DNA of 64,000 bases, taken from positions 16,014,501-16,078,500 of the forward strand of contig OX335641.1 in the NCBI GenBank assembly GCA_946894095.1, written 5' to 3'. How positions within the stretch are numbered: position 1 is the stretch's first letter; each line of letters begins with the position of its first letter. The notes beneath the pieces were generated by a model that saw only the letters and a list, made by a program, of their open reading frames with translations, was not told the origin of the DNA and did not search any database. Below, one piece after another: positions 1 to 10,030 of the stretch. The DNA comes from Incurvaria masculella. Taxonomy: Eukaryota; Arthropoda; Insecta; Lepidoptera; Incurvariidae. The translations under genes were made by a program, and so were the position numbers.

Positions 1-43
1 AATAAGGTTTTCATTAATATAAGGAGCGATCAACGAGCAAGGA

Positions 44-781
44 TTGCGTATGCAATTTTTTAATCCTAATCCTAATCCTAATAATATTATAAAGGGGAAA
101 GTTTGTAATAATGGATGGATGGATGGATGTTTGTTACTCTTTCACGTAAAAACTACTGAATGGATTTTGATCTATGTTTCTATGTGGAATGTTAACAGAC
201 TTGCTGAAAAAACTTGTGAAAATGTTCTCAGGACATTTGTGCACAATTTTCAATGACTGTATTGAGGAAGGCGTTTTTCTGGATCTGCTCAAAGCCGCAA
301 AAGTTTGTCCTATTTATAAGAAAGGCTGCAAAGCAGATATGAACAATTACAGACTATCTCAATACTTCCGTGTTTAAGCAAAATATTTGAGAAAATTATA
401 TGTACACGACTACTGTAATTTTTTTCCTGTCATTAAATTATACATCGCCAACAGTTTGGTTTTCAGAACAACAAATCCACGACTGACGCTATTGCTAATC
501 TACTCAAAGTATTACTAACAAATACGGATAGAGAAATGTATAGCATAGAAGTGTTTTGTGAGTTGTCCAAGGCATTTGATTGCGTAAATCATAATATATT
601 GAACACTAAACTGGATCACTACGGCATAAGAAAGCGAGAACTAAATTTGATAAAATACTATCTTTGCAGTCGTACTCAGTGCACTCAAATAAATTTAGCG
701 AAGTCTTATCCTATGACTATAACTTGTGGTGTATTTCAGGGTTTATTATTATTAGAACTGGGTCAGAATGGTTCAACTTAA
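44..781 (+). pseudogene. Degenerate LINE reverse transcriptase fragment
   Basis: Three frame-shifted pieces read as the N-terminal half of a Jockey/CR1-type reverse transcriptase. The stretch at about 190-360 has the run KAAKVCPIYKKG followed by NNYR, the usual entry of the finger domain. The stretch at 536-760 has LSKAFDCVNHNIL (the D-x-S/C-KAFD box, here with C) and then a decayed G-V-F-Q-G. Frameshifts and stops separate the pieces, so nothing can be translated intact. It runs off or begins near the left window edge. It is a dead 5'- and 3'-truncated copy, not a host gene. Confidence 0.75.
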
Positions 782-2861
782 AAAAACTGTGAACGAAGGT
801 TTTTATTCTATTAGAGAGTATGTACGTGAGACCACTGAGGCCGACTGAAGCAAAAGGGGAGTGCGCAGTATGTAAGTCGAGTTTTTGAAAACCACCACTG
901 CCAAAAAGTGTTCAATGTTCGGGACTTATACGTATTAATATAGGGCAATGCATCTACCTCATTGATGAAGGTAATCATTTGACAATGCCTTCGGGGAAGC
1001 GACTTGATGTTAATATAATTCTTATCATTTGTTGCAGGGATCCACCATCATATTACCAGATATCCATGTATACTGACGACACAAGGCTATAAAGCTCAGG
1101 GATTATGGATATGAAACACAATCCCGTGTCATACAATCGCTAAACGAATAAGTATTATAATTTTCGTCAGGCTCATTATTAGTTTTTAAGAACTTTAAAC
1201 CTAGTACATTTGTTGGTTCCTCAATTCCGAAACGTACAAAATCTATCATAATTACATAACCCTTATGCAAAGTCGTAGTTTTAATACGTTTTTTTTTGAC
1301 TAGTAGTTAGTATGTAAGCTCACAGTTACATTTGGGTTATGAGTCTGTCCTCCCGGTTATTTCCTAAATGGATGAATTAAGCTCGTTAAGAGTATGTACA
1401 TATATCCAAACACAATGTCATTGCATGTTGCGCGTTGGATGTTTAAATTTTATGGCCATTTCAAGTCGGCATTTTTAATGGTGTATTAAATTTTCAGCTA
1501 TACCCGGCTGAATTTGTCAGGTAACGCCAGGGATATTATCTGATTGCTGGTTCCGAATAGTATGACCGAAATTTGAGGACTGTTTCCATTTCCTGACCAT
1601 TTGATATTTTAAATTGTCATAAATGAACCGCGCCCTGAGCTTCTGTATTGCATATATATTGAAATATATGTTTAAATTTAATGATTTTCATATCTTCTTC
1701 AAATAGATCGGGACTTTTTATGTTCCAATTTATGTATTTTCCAGAGACTGAAGTATTTTAAAAATTATAATATTCTTCTAATGCAATTTTTAATTACATT
1801 GGAAGAATTGGCAGGTTGTCCCATGATTGTTCAGTCATATTACAATGTTTGCAGACGGCGGCGACGGTGTCAAAAATGTTCAGTATATTAAGATGTGACA
1901 GTTTTTTTAACGCCAACTGTAAGCCAATTTAAAGCTATTGGAAAACCTGTCATAGAGTTGGATATTTTTTTTTTATTTTCGGTAACGTTTGGTTTAACCA
2001 AAGGGGCTTGTAAAGAAGTAAAACCAGCGATTAGTTGTTGATTTAATTACGTTACGAATTCCATAGCTTTTTACTATGGTGCCATTGCTCCAAGAGGGTC
2101 TTCATTGTTAGCAACTGTCTCTTTATCGCAATGCGTTCGTGCCTATCATGCTGTTGAGTCTTTAAAATGAGAATGATTACCTACCTAGGAATTGCTGAGA
2201 TAAACAATCTGGCAACTCTTAACACCACATTTCACAACATTGCGCAATACGTTATTTTACGATAAAATGTATTAATCCCGCTACCGTGCTGGAAAACTAT
2301 TTCGGGGTTTTATTTTAATGTATTTCAAGACATTGCACAACACGTATTTTGTTGGGAATATGTATTAGTTATGTACGGTCGAAAGAATGCCGATTACCTA
2401 TAGTTATGTGAAAATAAATAGTAAAATTATTTAGGGCTTCGAATTATGAAAGGATAAACATATTTTTCCATCATTTCGTCGCATACAATCAGTTTCCAAG
2501 AACTGCCCAGTTAAATCTTTCGTCCGTCGTATTTGGCAAATAGCGTCTAAAAACCGTCGCGGTCTCTAAAAAAAAGCTCTACCGTGTTAATACATTGTTA
2601 TTGCAAATACATAACATTTCAGTCAATTTTATACCGACTGAAACTAAATATGGTGTTGAATTCTTAAATTTATGTAATTAATAGCTGCAATACCGGGCAA
2701 TTCGGTACCGCATTCGATACCGGGCAAACCGTGCAACCGGGCATCGGAACATTTGCGCAAATAAAAGTCAAGAAGTCTTCTCACCTGAGTATATTTAATG
2801 TCGACCTTGACCATGATGAAGTCTGAGCTAGCGGGCAGACAAAACGAAACGTCTGTACGCG
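782..2861. other. Gene-free AT-rich stretch
   Basis: No open frame of note and no recognisable exon was seen on either strand. The sequence is AT-rich with scattered homopolymers. The short open frames at 2644-2874 on the minus strand have no recognisable motif. Confidence 0.5.
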
Positions 2862-3211
2862 GAGTCGTATTCACTACGTATAATATTCACAACGTATAAT
2901 CTTATTTTTTTCCAAAAAATTAAAACCATGCATAACGTATAATAGTCACAACGTATAATGTTATACGTTGTGCATGAATAAAGTTTAAAAATAAAATCAA
3001 CTCTTTGCATCATGCATAACGTATAATAGTCACAACGTATAATATTCCTAACATGAATTCACAAAAAAAGAAAACCATGCAGAACGTATAATATGCCAAG
3101 AAGCACTGCATAAAGCGCCCTAATAACGATACATTTAAGGCTGAAATTGCTACGAATCGACATTTGTCAAAGAGTAACAATTGACTACAATTTCGAAAGG
3201 CCACCTTACTG
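2862..3211. mobile_element. MITE arm rich in ACAACGTATAAT motifs (copy 1)
   Basis: About 350 bp that recur nearly unchanged at 18462-18793. The motif ACAACGTATAAT and close variants occur repeatedly in both orientations, including the palindrome ACGTATAATGTTATACGT near 2956. This copy lacks the inverted right half seen in the second copy. It looks like a non-autonomous DNA element with many subterminal motif copies; no superfamily can be assigned. Confidence 0.6.
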
Positions 3212-3507
3212 TGATGATTTTAAGTCTGTAATTGCCTCAAATAAATTTATTTATTCTCAAAACGTTTGGACAACTGCATTTCAGCATGTCGTAGTCCACT
3301 TCATAATATCGTAATATGGTTGGCGACATTATTGTTACGGTAACTATGTTGCTGATATTATTTTAATGCATGAATGAAGTATGTATGTATGTATGTACCT
3401 ACGAAAAGAATTTCCACAATTCCATCTACCGCTATCTAGCCGAGAGGCAGGCAGCCTAGTAAGCCTAGTGTGCGTGCGTAACACAGGCTGTGATGTCTGG
3501 TGACTAA

Positions 3508-3660
3508 GCCCCGGTTACACGAAGAGACGGCCGATTCAATCAATGTTCAAACACGTCACTTTTAGTGATCCGCATAGAGTTCCTTCCATACTGTCCACAC
3601 AAAGTGACGTGTCTGATCATACTTTGACGTTGATTTTTTATTATTTCGTGCACTCGGCCC
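3508..3660. mobile_element. Small TIR MITE with 3-bp TAA target duplication
   Basis: The element begins GCCCCGGTTACACG and ends CGTGCACTCGGCCC, imperfect inverted ends, with TAA on both sides (3505-3507 and 3661-3663). Inside, ACGTCACTTTTAGTGA and ACAAAGTGACGT form a second inverted pair. The same element lies in the opposite orientation at 9344-9501 with TCA duplications, and a longer relative is at 63007-63722 with TTA. A 3-bp duplication and G-rich ends fit PIF/Harbinger-type MITEs; this assignment is inferred. Confidence 0.6.
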
Positions 3661-3663
3661 TAA

Positions 3664-4428
3664 GACTATAGGCTCGATGCGAGACATTTCTTATAAATTA
3701 ATCTATTTCAGATTTTTAAAGCAGTGTTGCCAGGTATTCCTTTTTACCGAACTATTCGGCATTTCAGCCTGTTGTTTGCGGTTTATTATAAAAAAACACA
3801 GATCGAGTGGTTTAAGGTAACAAACGTGTCGAATGGTGCAACTAATAATTTTCGTGTACAAAATACCTTAACCAGGCAAAGCGCGGATTTTTTCCAATTT
3901 AATGCGGCTACCGTCGGCACCCATGTAAAACCGTTTGTCCCTTTCACAAGTAAACGCATTTTTTTATTGAAAATGTGGATTAAAACTACTAAGGCCTTTT
4001 GTTCTACTTAAGCCCTATCTAGCCTGATTTTATGACCTCCAGCTACCTGAAATCCGATGGTTAACTTTCGGTTACATTGCGTATTTACATGGTGTACCTG
4101 AAAGATAACTTTGGTATTTTTATAGCTGGAAGTGTTGCAAACGGGCATTAGTGAACAGATTTGACTAATCGGTTGCACGCCAAAAGGTTAACTCTTGATA
4201 TGGCATCTAAATACCTTCGGAAATGCTACATATACTCCACTGGAAGTGGTTCAATACTTACAAGCAGTTGTATCTGGAAATCATGTGAAGACAGCCTCCG
4301 CTGGAACGTATCTCGATCTTTCGTCCTAGTTCGGCGAAATTTTAGGATAACCATTACTCAATTAACCTTTCATTTGATCTTTGGATTTATACAGGTACAT
4401 ATATTTATTTAAATGGGGACGCATCATT
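3664..4428. other. Unassigned stretch with one orphan open frame
   Basis: An open frame of 95 codons at 3724-4011 (plus) has no motif I recognise and no supporting splice or codon signal. The remainder has no recognised feature. Confidence 0.3.
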
Positions 4429-4589
4429 AAGTCCAAAAAGCACAAGGTCAAAAACCCACACCGTCCAAAATACTTACGAATACGGATATTTTTAATTGGG
4501 TTAGGTTAGATTATATGCATTTTATAATACACACGAAAAATATATACTTTTGGACGTTCTGGGTTTTGGACCTTATGCTTTTTGGACTT
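4429..4589. mobile_element. 161-bp MITE with 42-bp inverted ends
   Basis: Arms at 4429-4470 and 4548-4589 are near-perfect inverted repeats beginning AAGTCCAAAAAGCACAAGGT. The 77-bp centre is AT-rich. There is no coding content. Flanks do not show a convincing target duplication. Confidence 0.65.
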
Positions 4590-4753
4590 CATGAAGGCGA
4601 CACATTTAAATGATATATTTTTTATAATTTCAATATTTTATTGAACATAAGAATCTGTATGTATTTTTTACTGTACAGGTTAATTTTACAAGTGTGTCGT
4701 CATAGCCAAATCTGAAACTAGAAGAAATAGCGAAAACACTTTAAGGAGGCACG

Positions 4754-5103
4754 AGGCCGATTTTGATAAAACCTATAATTGCATTTTTAGATTCTTGAAA
4801 TCACATTTTTTCTAGCCGGAAAAAATGCAGCCTTAGCCTATAGTGTCGCCTATAAGGAATAAATTCCGTGAAGTAATCTTATAAGTACGGCAAAGTGAAT
4901 GAAAGTGTTGACTTTTAATTAACTGATTACACACACACTCACATACACTCTTACCTTTGTACACCCACACACCCACGCCTATTACATAACATAGTGCTTT
5001 GCTACCGTCTGCTAAGTTCAACGGAACGTTGTGCAGAATCGTATTCTTTTGCAGGATGTAGGAAATTTATTAATACAGTTATAGTTTTTATCAAAATCGG
5101 CCT
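4754..5103. mobile_element. MITE with inverted ends AGGCCGATTTTGATAAAA
   Basis: The left end (4754-4780) and right end (about 5079-5103) are inverted copies of a sequence starting AGGCCGATTTTGATAAAA. The interior has CA/TG-rich microsatellite sequence and no gene. Superfamily not assigned. Confidence 0.55.
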
Positions 5104-5754
5104 AGTAACTACTTTCAGTATTTTTCGTTATTTCATATAGTTTTGGATTTGGCCATGAAAGCACACTTGAAAAATTCACCTGTATAATATCAATATGGTA
5201 AAATAAAAAATAAAACAATTAGGTATAAGAATAAAAACAAACAAAAATTTAGAAATTAATTGAAATTATTTTTAGAGAAATAGATGTTCCTCGTAATCTA
5301 AATTAAATAAATACATGACAGAAAAAAAACAACAGGACAATTTTGGAAAGAGACAACCTTTTTTTAGAAACATTTCTATAATTATATAACAAATAAGTTT
5401 ATTTACTAATTTTGATAAAATATAAGTATTATAGTTTTTGACAGGAATTTTGGATGCAAAGCAAATACATGTTCTGTATTGCCCTCCTTATTAAAAAGGA
5501 GGCACATATGTAGTTACCGACTTTTGAATAAGGAGGGCAGTGTAGGTACAGTAGGAGACAGATCAAAGTGTACATTTACACGCAAAGTATACATTCAAAC
5601 CTTATCAAATATTACGAGCATAAAGAAACATCGTACAATTCAGACAACATTCAACTGGAAGTGGATTTGACTGTCTCCTACTACAAATTGTTTAGATTCT
5701 AAATTGTTCCTCAATATAATATATTTCTACTTAAACCCAATAAACCCAAATTAA

Positions 5755-6100
5755 GGTGGGCACGTAAGCATTAGAAAATTCAAACGGTAGTTTACTAATC
5801 ATTAGAAAACCACTATTTAATTTTACTTGATATTTGGTATCCAATATCAGATAACAAAAATCTGTGTTGGCATGTTAATTTTTTTCGATAAATGTATTCT
5901 ACAAACCACAGAGAAAACAAGATGTCTATGAAGATTTTCTTTTCACTTCTATGGTTGACTTTTCAAAATAACAAAAATGAGCAGACACAGATCTTTGTTG
6001 CCTGATATAAGTTATAAAATATCAATGAAATTGGCAAATCGGTTTTCAAATATTAAGTCACCTACGTTTGTATTAGCAGCATAGCTTACGGCTCGCCGTA
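5755..6100. mobile_element. Decayed TTAA-type MITE
   Basis: Begins right after TTAA (5751-5754) with GGTGGGCACGTAAGC and ends near GCTTACGGCTCGCC. The interior matches the element at 38724-39091: GTAGTTTACTAATCATT near the left end, ATATTTGGTATCCAATATCAG inside, and the inverted counterpart on the right. No TTAA is kept on the right. A diverged member of the family described at 38724. Confidence 0.6.
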
Positions 6101-6288
6101 GCAAACAAAAACAGGTATTTGAATGACTCCTAAATGGAAGAACAATATTTTTATTTTAAAATATTATCATTGATTTTATTTTGTGTAAGAGAAATAAAAA
6201 TGTAATAGTAAACTAATGGAAGCCACTGCGGTGCTTGCATGGAAATATTGACCTTAGGTCATAATTGGTAACAAGGGATTACACTTTT

Positions 6289-6360
6289 ATTTGCATGGGT
6301 CGGATGTGCATTTTGACCTGGGCCACCCCATGTCAAAATGCACATCCGACCCATGCAAAT
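6289..6360. repeat. Perfect 29-bp inverted repeat, 14-nt loop
   Basis: Arms 6289-6317 and 6332-6360 are exact reverse complements (beginning ATTTGCATGGGTCGGATGTG), separated by a GC-rich 14-nt spacer. It may be the centre of a larger palindromic MITE, although the flanks beyond the arms do not pair. No transcript signal is evident. Confidence 0.85.
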
Positions 6361-6539
6361 ATTCTTGGTTACAACATACAAAAATGAATGGACCTTGAGG
6401 CATATATTGATAAGGAATGGTATGTTGGTTTTTGAAAAGCATTAGGAAGTTTTACAACCATGAATAGTGCTATAAACAAGAAAATCGTAAAAGAGCCAAC
6501 GTAGTGTCTCTGTTTCAGATGAATTAAAAATGCTTTTGT

Positions 6540-6775
6540 ATGTCGGGCTGTTAAGATCGGGCTGTTAAGAACGGAAAACCGCTATTCCAATTAAATTGAT
6601 ATTTAATATCTAATATCAGGCAACAAATATCTGTGTCTGCACGCATTAGTTTTTTTAAAAAATTCAAACCGATTGAAATGAAACCAAAAAGAAAATGTTT
6701 ATACGAATTTAGTTTTATCTGTGGTTTGACCCAGAATACATTTACCGGGAAAACAAAGACATGCAAAATTTTTTA
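6540..6775. mobile_element. Partial TTAA-type MITE
   Basis: Shares with 38724-39091 the blocks AACCGCTATTCCAATTAAAT, ATATCTGTGTCTGCA and GACCCAGAATACATTTACC in the same order. The right half is missing. Its start lies within a short direct repeat GGGCTGTTAAGA. No protein-coding content. Confidence 0.6.
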
Positions 6776-7412
6776 AAAATGTCAAATGTTCAAAAAGACA
6801 GACTCGCGAGTCAGAGAGCGAGTCAGAGAGCCATTAGTTTTATAATGAATTCGTGGCTTAAAATAGGCCTGTACACATACGTACTACAAACGTAGTTAAC
6901 TAATCATAAATCTTCTTAAGCGGGGCTTACGAACAATTTTGAAGAAAGATAACTTTTGAAAAACCTGTCGATATTTGTATTTTGTATTTTATTCATCATC
7001 CATAGACAGCTTGCTGCACTCGGAATCGTCACATTTCCACATTTAACATTGTTAATCATAATCATAATTCCATAATGCCACCTACCCTAAGAAAACAATA
7101 CATTGTAACTATGTGAGCGATCATAAGCTTTAGGTCAAAGTGGCATATGACCACGGCCATCCTCTGAAGATCACTATGAATATTTATTAAATACATTGAA
7201 ATATATTACCTGTATGTACACAACAACATCAGATGAGATTTTTTTCTTTTTTCATACTTTTAGAGTATGATTTTGGTGCTAAATGACAAGAAAAGTAAAC
7301 ACATCACGGCATACCAATGAACCTCTCGGTGGTTGCAACAGCAATTATTGTGATGAAAAGTCAGATGAATCACATGGATTACATATTCACGAGCCCTATG
7401 TATCGATCGCAG

Positions 7413-9139
7413 GTCTTGACCCTGCGCGCCCCCTGGTAGCCCAGTACGGCTCGCGCGCCTTTCGGCTCGGCCCCGACGACGCCAAGGTGGTGCAGGTCCT
7501 GCACACCAACGCGGGATTCTTGGGCGACGAAGGACTCATCGGCCACGCTGATTTTTGCATCAACGGAGGCCGCACGCAGCCCAACTGCCGCGGTCACGAA
7601 CTAAGTGAGTTGCTTCCTTCCCTTGCTTCCTGTTGCCATCTCATCACCTCCTGAACTGACAAGGTGGTCCGGGTGCTGTACACCCATGCGAGTTTCCTGT
7701 GCGACGAAGGACTTGTCGCTCACGCCGACTTTTGCATCGACGGTGATTGCAGGCAGTCCAATTACCGCGGTCGCGAACTGAGTAAGTTTTTCTCTCCCCC
7801 TGGCTTCCGCTAGCTTCATCTCTTCTAGCTTCATCGAGTTTTTTTGGACGACCCAAACTAGTCAGTTGTCCCGAAATTTACATCAACGGTGGCCACAGTG
7901 AGTACATTGCAACGGTCACGAACTGAGTGAGTAGCCCTTTCCCCTTTCCTTCTGTCAACCCCCATGGCAGCCCATACGGTGCGGATGCGGCCCATACGCA
8001 GCGGACTACCTACGAGAACTCGCTGGTCGTGCCGACGTTTATGATCAACGGGGGAGTAAATCATGTTTCTCGTATTCACCTTGAAATGTTCCGCAACGAA
8101 GGCCTTAAATTCAACCGTTCAAGTCATCACATATTTTGTTCAGCTGTAAACCTTGATTCGTTCTGTGCTTAACGGCTATGGTATAAGGATAACCGTTCAC
8201 ACAGGTAATTAACTGTCCAATATTACTCCCTGATTTGATAAGACCACCGTCTATTGAGTGGGTTCCATAGACCACCCCAATTTTTTATGTTTAATCTACA
8301 TACATATTCATATCTTTACACTTGAATCATTGGGACATTGTTTTTGTTGATGATAAAATGCTAGATAGTATAATTTAACTAGTATAAGACTGTCGAAATT
8401 TCAGAGTTCACAGCAAACTCCGAATATCCGTGGTGCTATTTATTCCCCCGATAAAGGGAAGGTACTGGGATATCATCTAGTTCAATCATCTAGATCGGAA
8501 TCAGCTTAGGACTTGTCAACAGGCCGTATAGGACCCGGCCTAGGGGTAGCAGCTGTGGCTGGGCGTAACGGTTATATAGGTCGAGTAGTATCGGGCCTAG
8601 GGCGGTAAAAATAGGGTGAGTGGCAAAAGTATTTTTGTAGCAGTCGCGTCTTCTAAATTTCCGAGCAGTCTATCCCATAAAATTTCCCATATTAGACTCA
8701 AATTCGGCTGCACAAGTTTCTTTTGCCCGTTCGGACCATTTTTCAAGCATTCTACCCAAATGGGCTGCGTGAGATTTTTTTTACTCATTCGAAATAGCGG
8801 GGCGGCAATCTTCCATAGTCCCAGGACGCCAATGAGTCCGGCGCTGTCGGGAATTCGGTTTTTGGCAATCTATATAATATATCTTGGTAGGTAGTAGGTA
8901 CATTAGTATATTAGACATTTTTGTTGTGTGATATTTAACCTACCTGTTTTGCCGATTCGCCTACAGGGATAGCGCGCTGCAGCCACTTCACGAGCGCGTG
9001 CTACTTCGCCGCGAGCGTGCGGCGGCGGCTGCGGCCGGTGGCCGTGCCGTGCGACACTTCGTGCCCGAAGCGGGGCCGCTGGCTCCTGCGGGCTGACGCG
9101 CCCGCCTTGCGTTTGGGGGACGAGATGCCGGACAAGTGA
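7413..9139 (+). CDS. Pancreatic-type (insect neutral) lipase, two internal exons
   Basis: Secreted triglyceride/phospholipid lipase of the alpha/beta-hydrolase PL family, represented here by two exons. Exon 1 (7413-7604, after ATCGCAG and before GTGAGT) encodes GLDPARP, with the catalytic Asp codon at 7418-7420, then LHTNAGFLGDEGLIGHADF and INGGRTQPNC, all family hallmarks. Exon 2 (8967-9135, after CTACAG and before GTGAGT) encodes RCSHFTSACYFAASV, with the catalytic His codon at 8984-8986. The phases fit: one base left over from exon 1 plus two from exon 2. Both exons are GC-rich against AT-rich introns, which argues for selection. If the last donor is not used, the frame stops at once (TGA 9137-9139). 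The exon with the GxSxG serine and the 5' exons were not found upstream in the window, so the gene is partial here or broken. Confidence 0.75.
7663..7929 (+). pseudogene. Two decayed duplicates of the lipase exon
   Basis: Downstream of the first lipase exon, 7663-7790 repeats its second half. It reads DKVVRVLYTHASFL and DEGLVAHADFCIDG, still open, ending at a donor-like GTAAGT. A shorter third relic at about 7862-7929 keeps INGGH and a copy of the donor GTGAGT. Neither has a usable acceptor before it, so they look like intronic tandem-duplication relics rather than alternative exons. Confidence 0.6.
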
Positions 9140-9343
9140 GTTGTAGCAGTAGTCGAACACACAACTGGGGGTCCATTCAGGGCAAGAGTGAGTTCGAATT
9201 CGTCGCTGAATATCAATTCACTTTTTTAAATCTCCTTCGAGATCTAACTGTGATGTTATGCTGAAACTATGCTCCTGATCGCGCATTTGGCCGATGAGGA
9301 ACTAGACGGGAAAATGGGTACGAGACATAGATTCAGTACCTCA
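9140..9343. other. Short spacer after the lipase exons
   Basis: No further lipase exon was recognised here or further right. The next 5 kb is repeats. Confidence 0.4.
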
Positions 9344-9501
9344 GGGCCGAGTGCACGCAAGAACAAAAAACAAAATCAACGTCAATGTACCTTTAAACAC
9401 GTCACTTTGTATGGACAGTATGGAAGGAACTTAATGCGGTTCACTAAAAGTGACGTGTTTGAAGATTGACTAACGCGGCCGTCTCCACGTGCAATCGGGG
9501 C
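9344..9501. mobile_element. Small TIR MITE, opposite orientation to the copy at 3508
   Basis: Begins GGGCCGAGTGCACGC and ends CGTGCAATCGGGGC, flanked by TCA (9341-9343 and 9502-9504). The interior inverted pair around AAAGTGACGT and AAAAGTGACGTGT matches the copy at 3508-3660 in reverse complement. Confidence 0.6.
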
Positions 9502-9776
9502 TCAGTCTCGTGTTAAAAAGATTAGCCCAGCTGGTGACTCTATGCAGTTTGGAAGTTTAGATGCTCCGCTCGAGTGAATGTCAAAAATGAAATAGAGGCG
9601 TCGTGTCCTATTTTGATGCAACTTCACGTACGGTTTGAGTCACACTAAAATTAATGATCACAGAGATGCGACCTCTATCTATTTTGTCCGAATTAAAAAC
9701 GTTCCCGTAATGGATAATACGAGGGGGTGACGCACTTAATGTTTGAGAGTCCAAATCAAAAATGTAAGTTCCTTTT

Positions 9777-10030
9777 TAGTGTTCCGTACCCAAAGGGTGA
9801 AAACGGAACCCTATTACTAAGCCTCCGCTTAGCTCCGGGCAGTGTCTCATGAACCGTAATAGGTAGGCAGTTGAAATTTTCACAGAGTGTGTATTTATTT
9901 TGCCGCTATAACAACAAATAGGTAAAAAAAAAACAATAAAAAACGTAATTTTTTGTGTTAAATCTTGTGCCTTGAACCCTTCGTGTGCAAGTCCGACTTG
10001 CACTTGGCCGGTTATTCTTAACTTACATTC
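9777..10030 (+). repeat. GTTCCGTACCC-type short repeat
   Basis: Begins GTGTTCCGTACCCAAAGGGT and ends near GACTTGCACTTGGCCGGTT. The body shared with other copies reads CTCATGAACCGTAATAGGTA. Other copies in the window are at 21548-21885, 23690-23915, 28152-28210 (fragment) and 10675-10715 (tail only). The tail carries a small hairpin GTGCAAGTCCGACTTGCAC. A high-copy non-autonomous repeat of the kind common in lepidopteran genomes; its class is not settled by the sequence. Confidence 0.7.
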
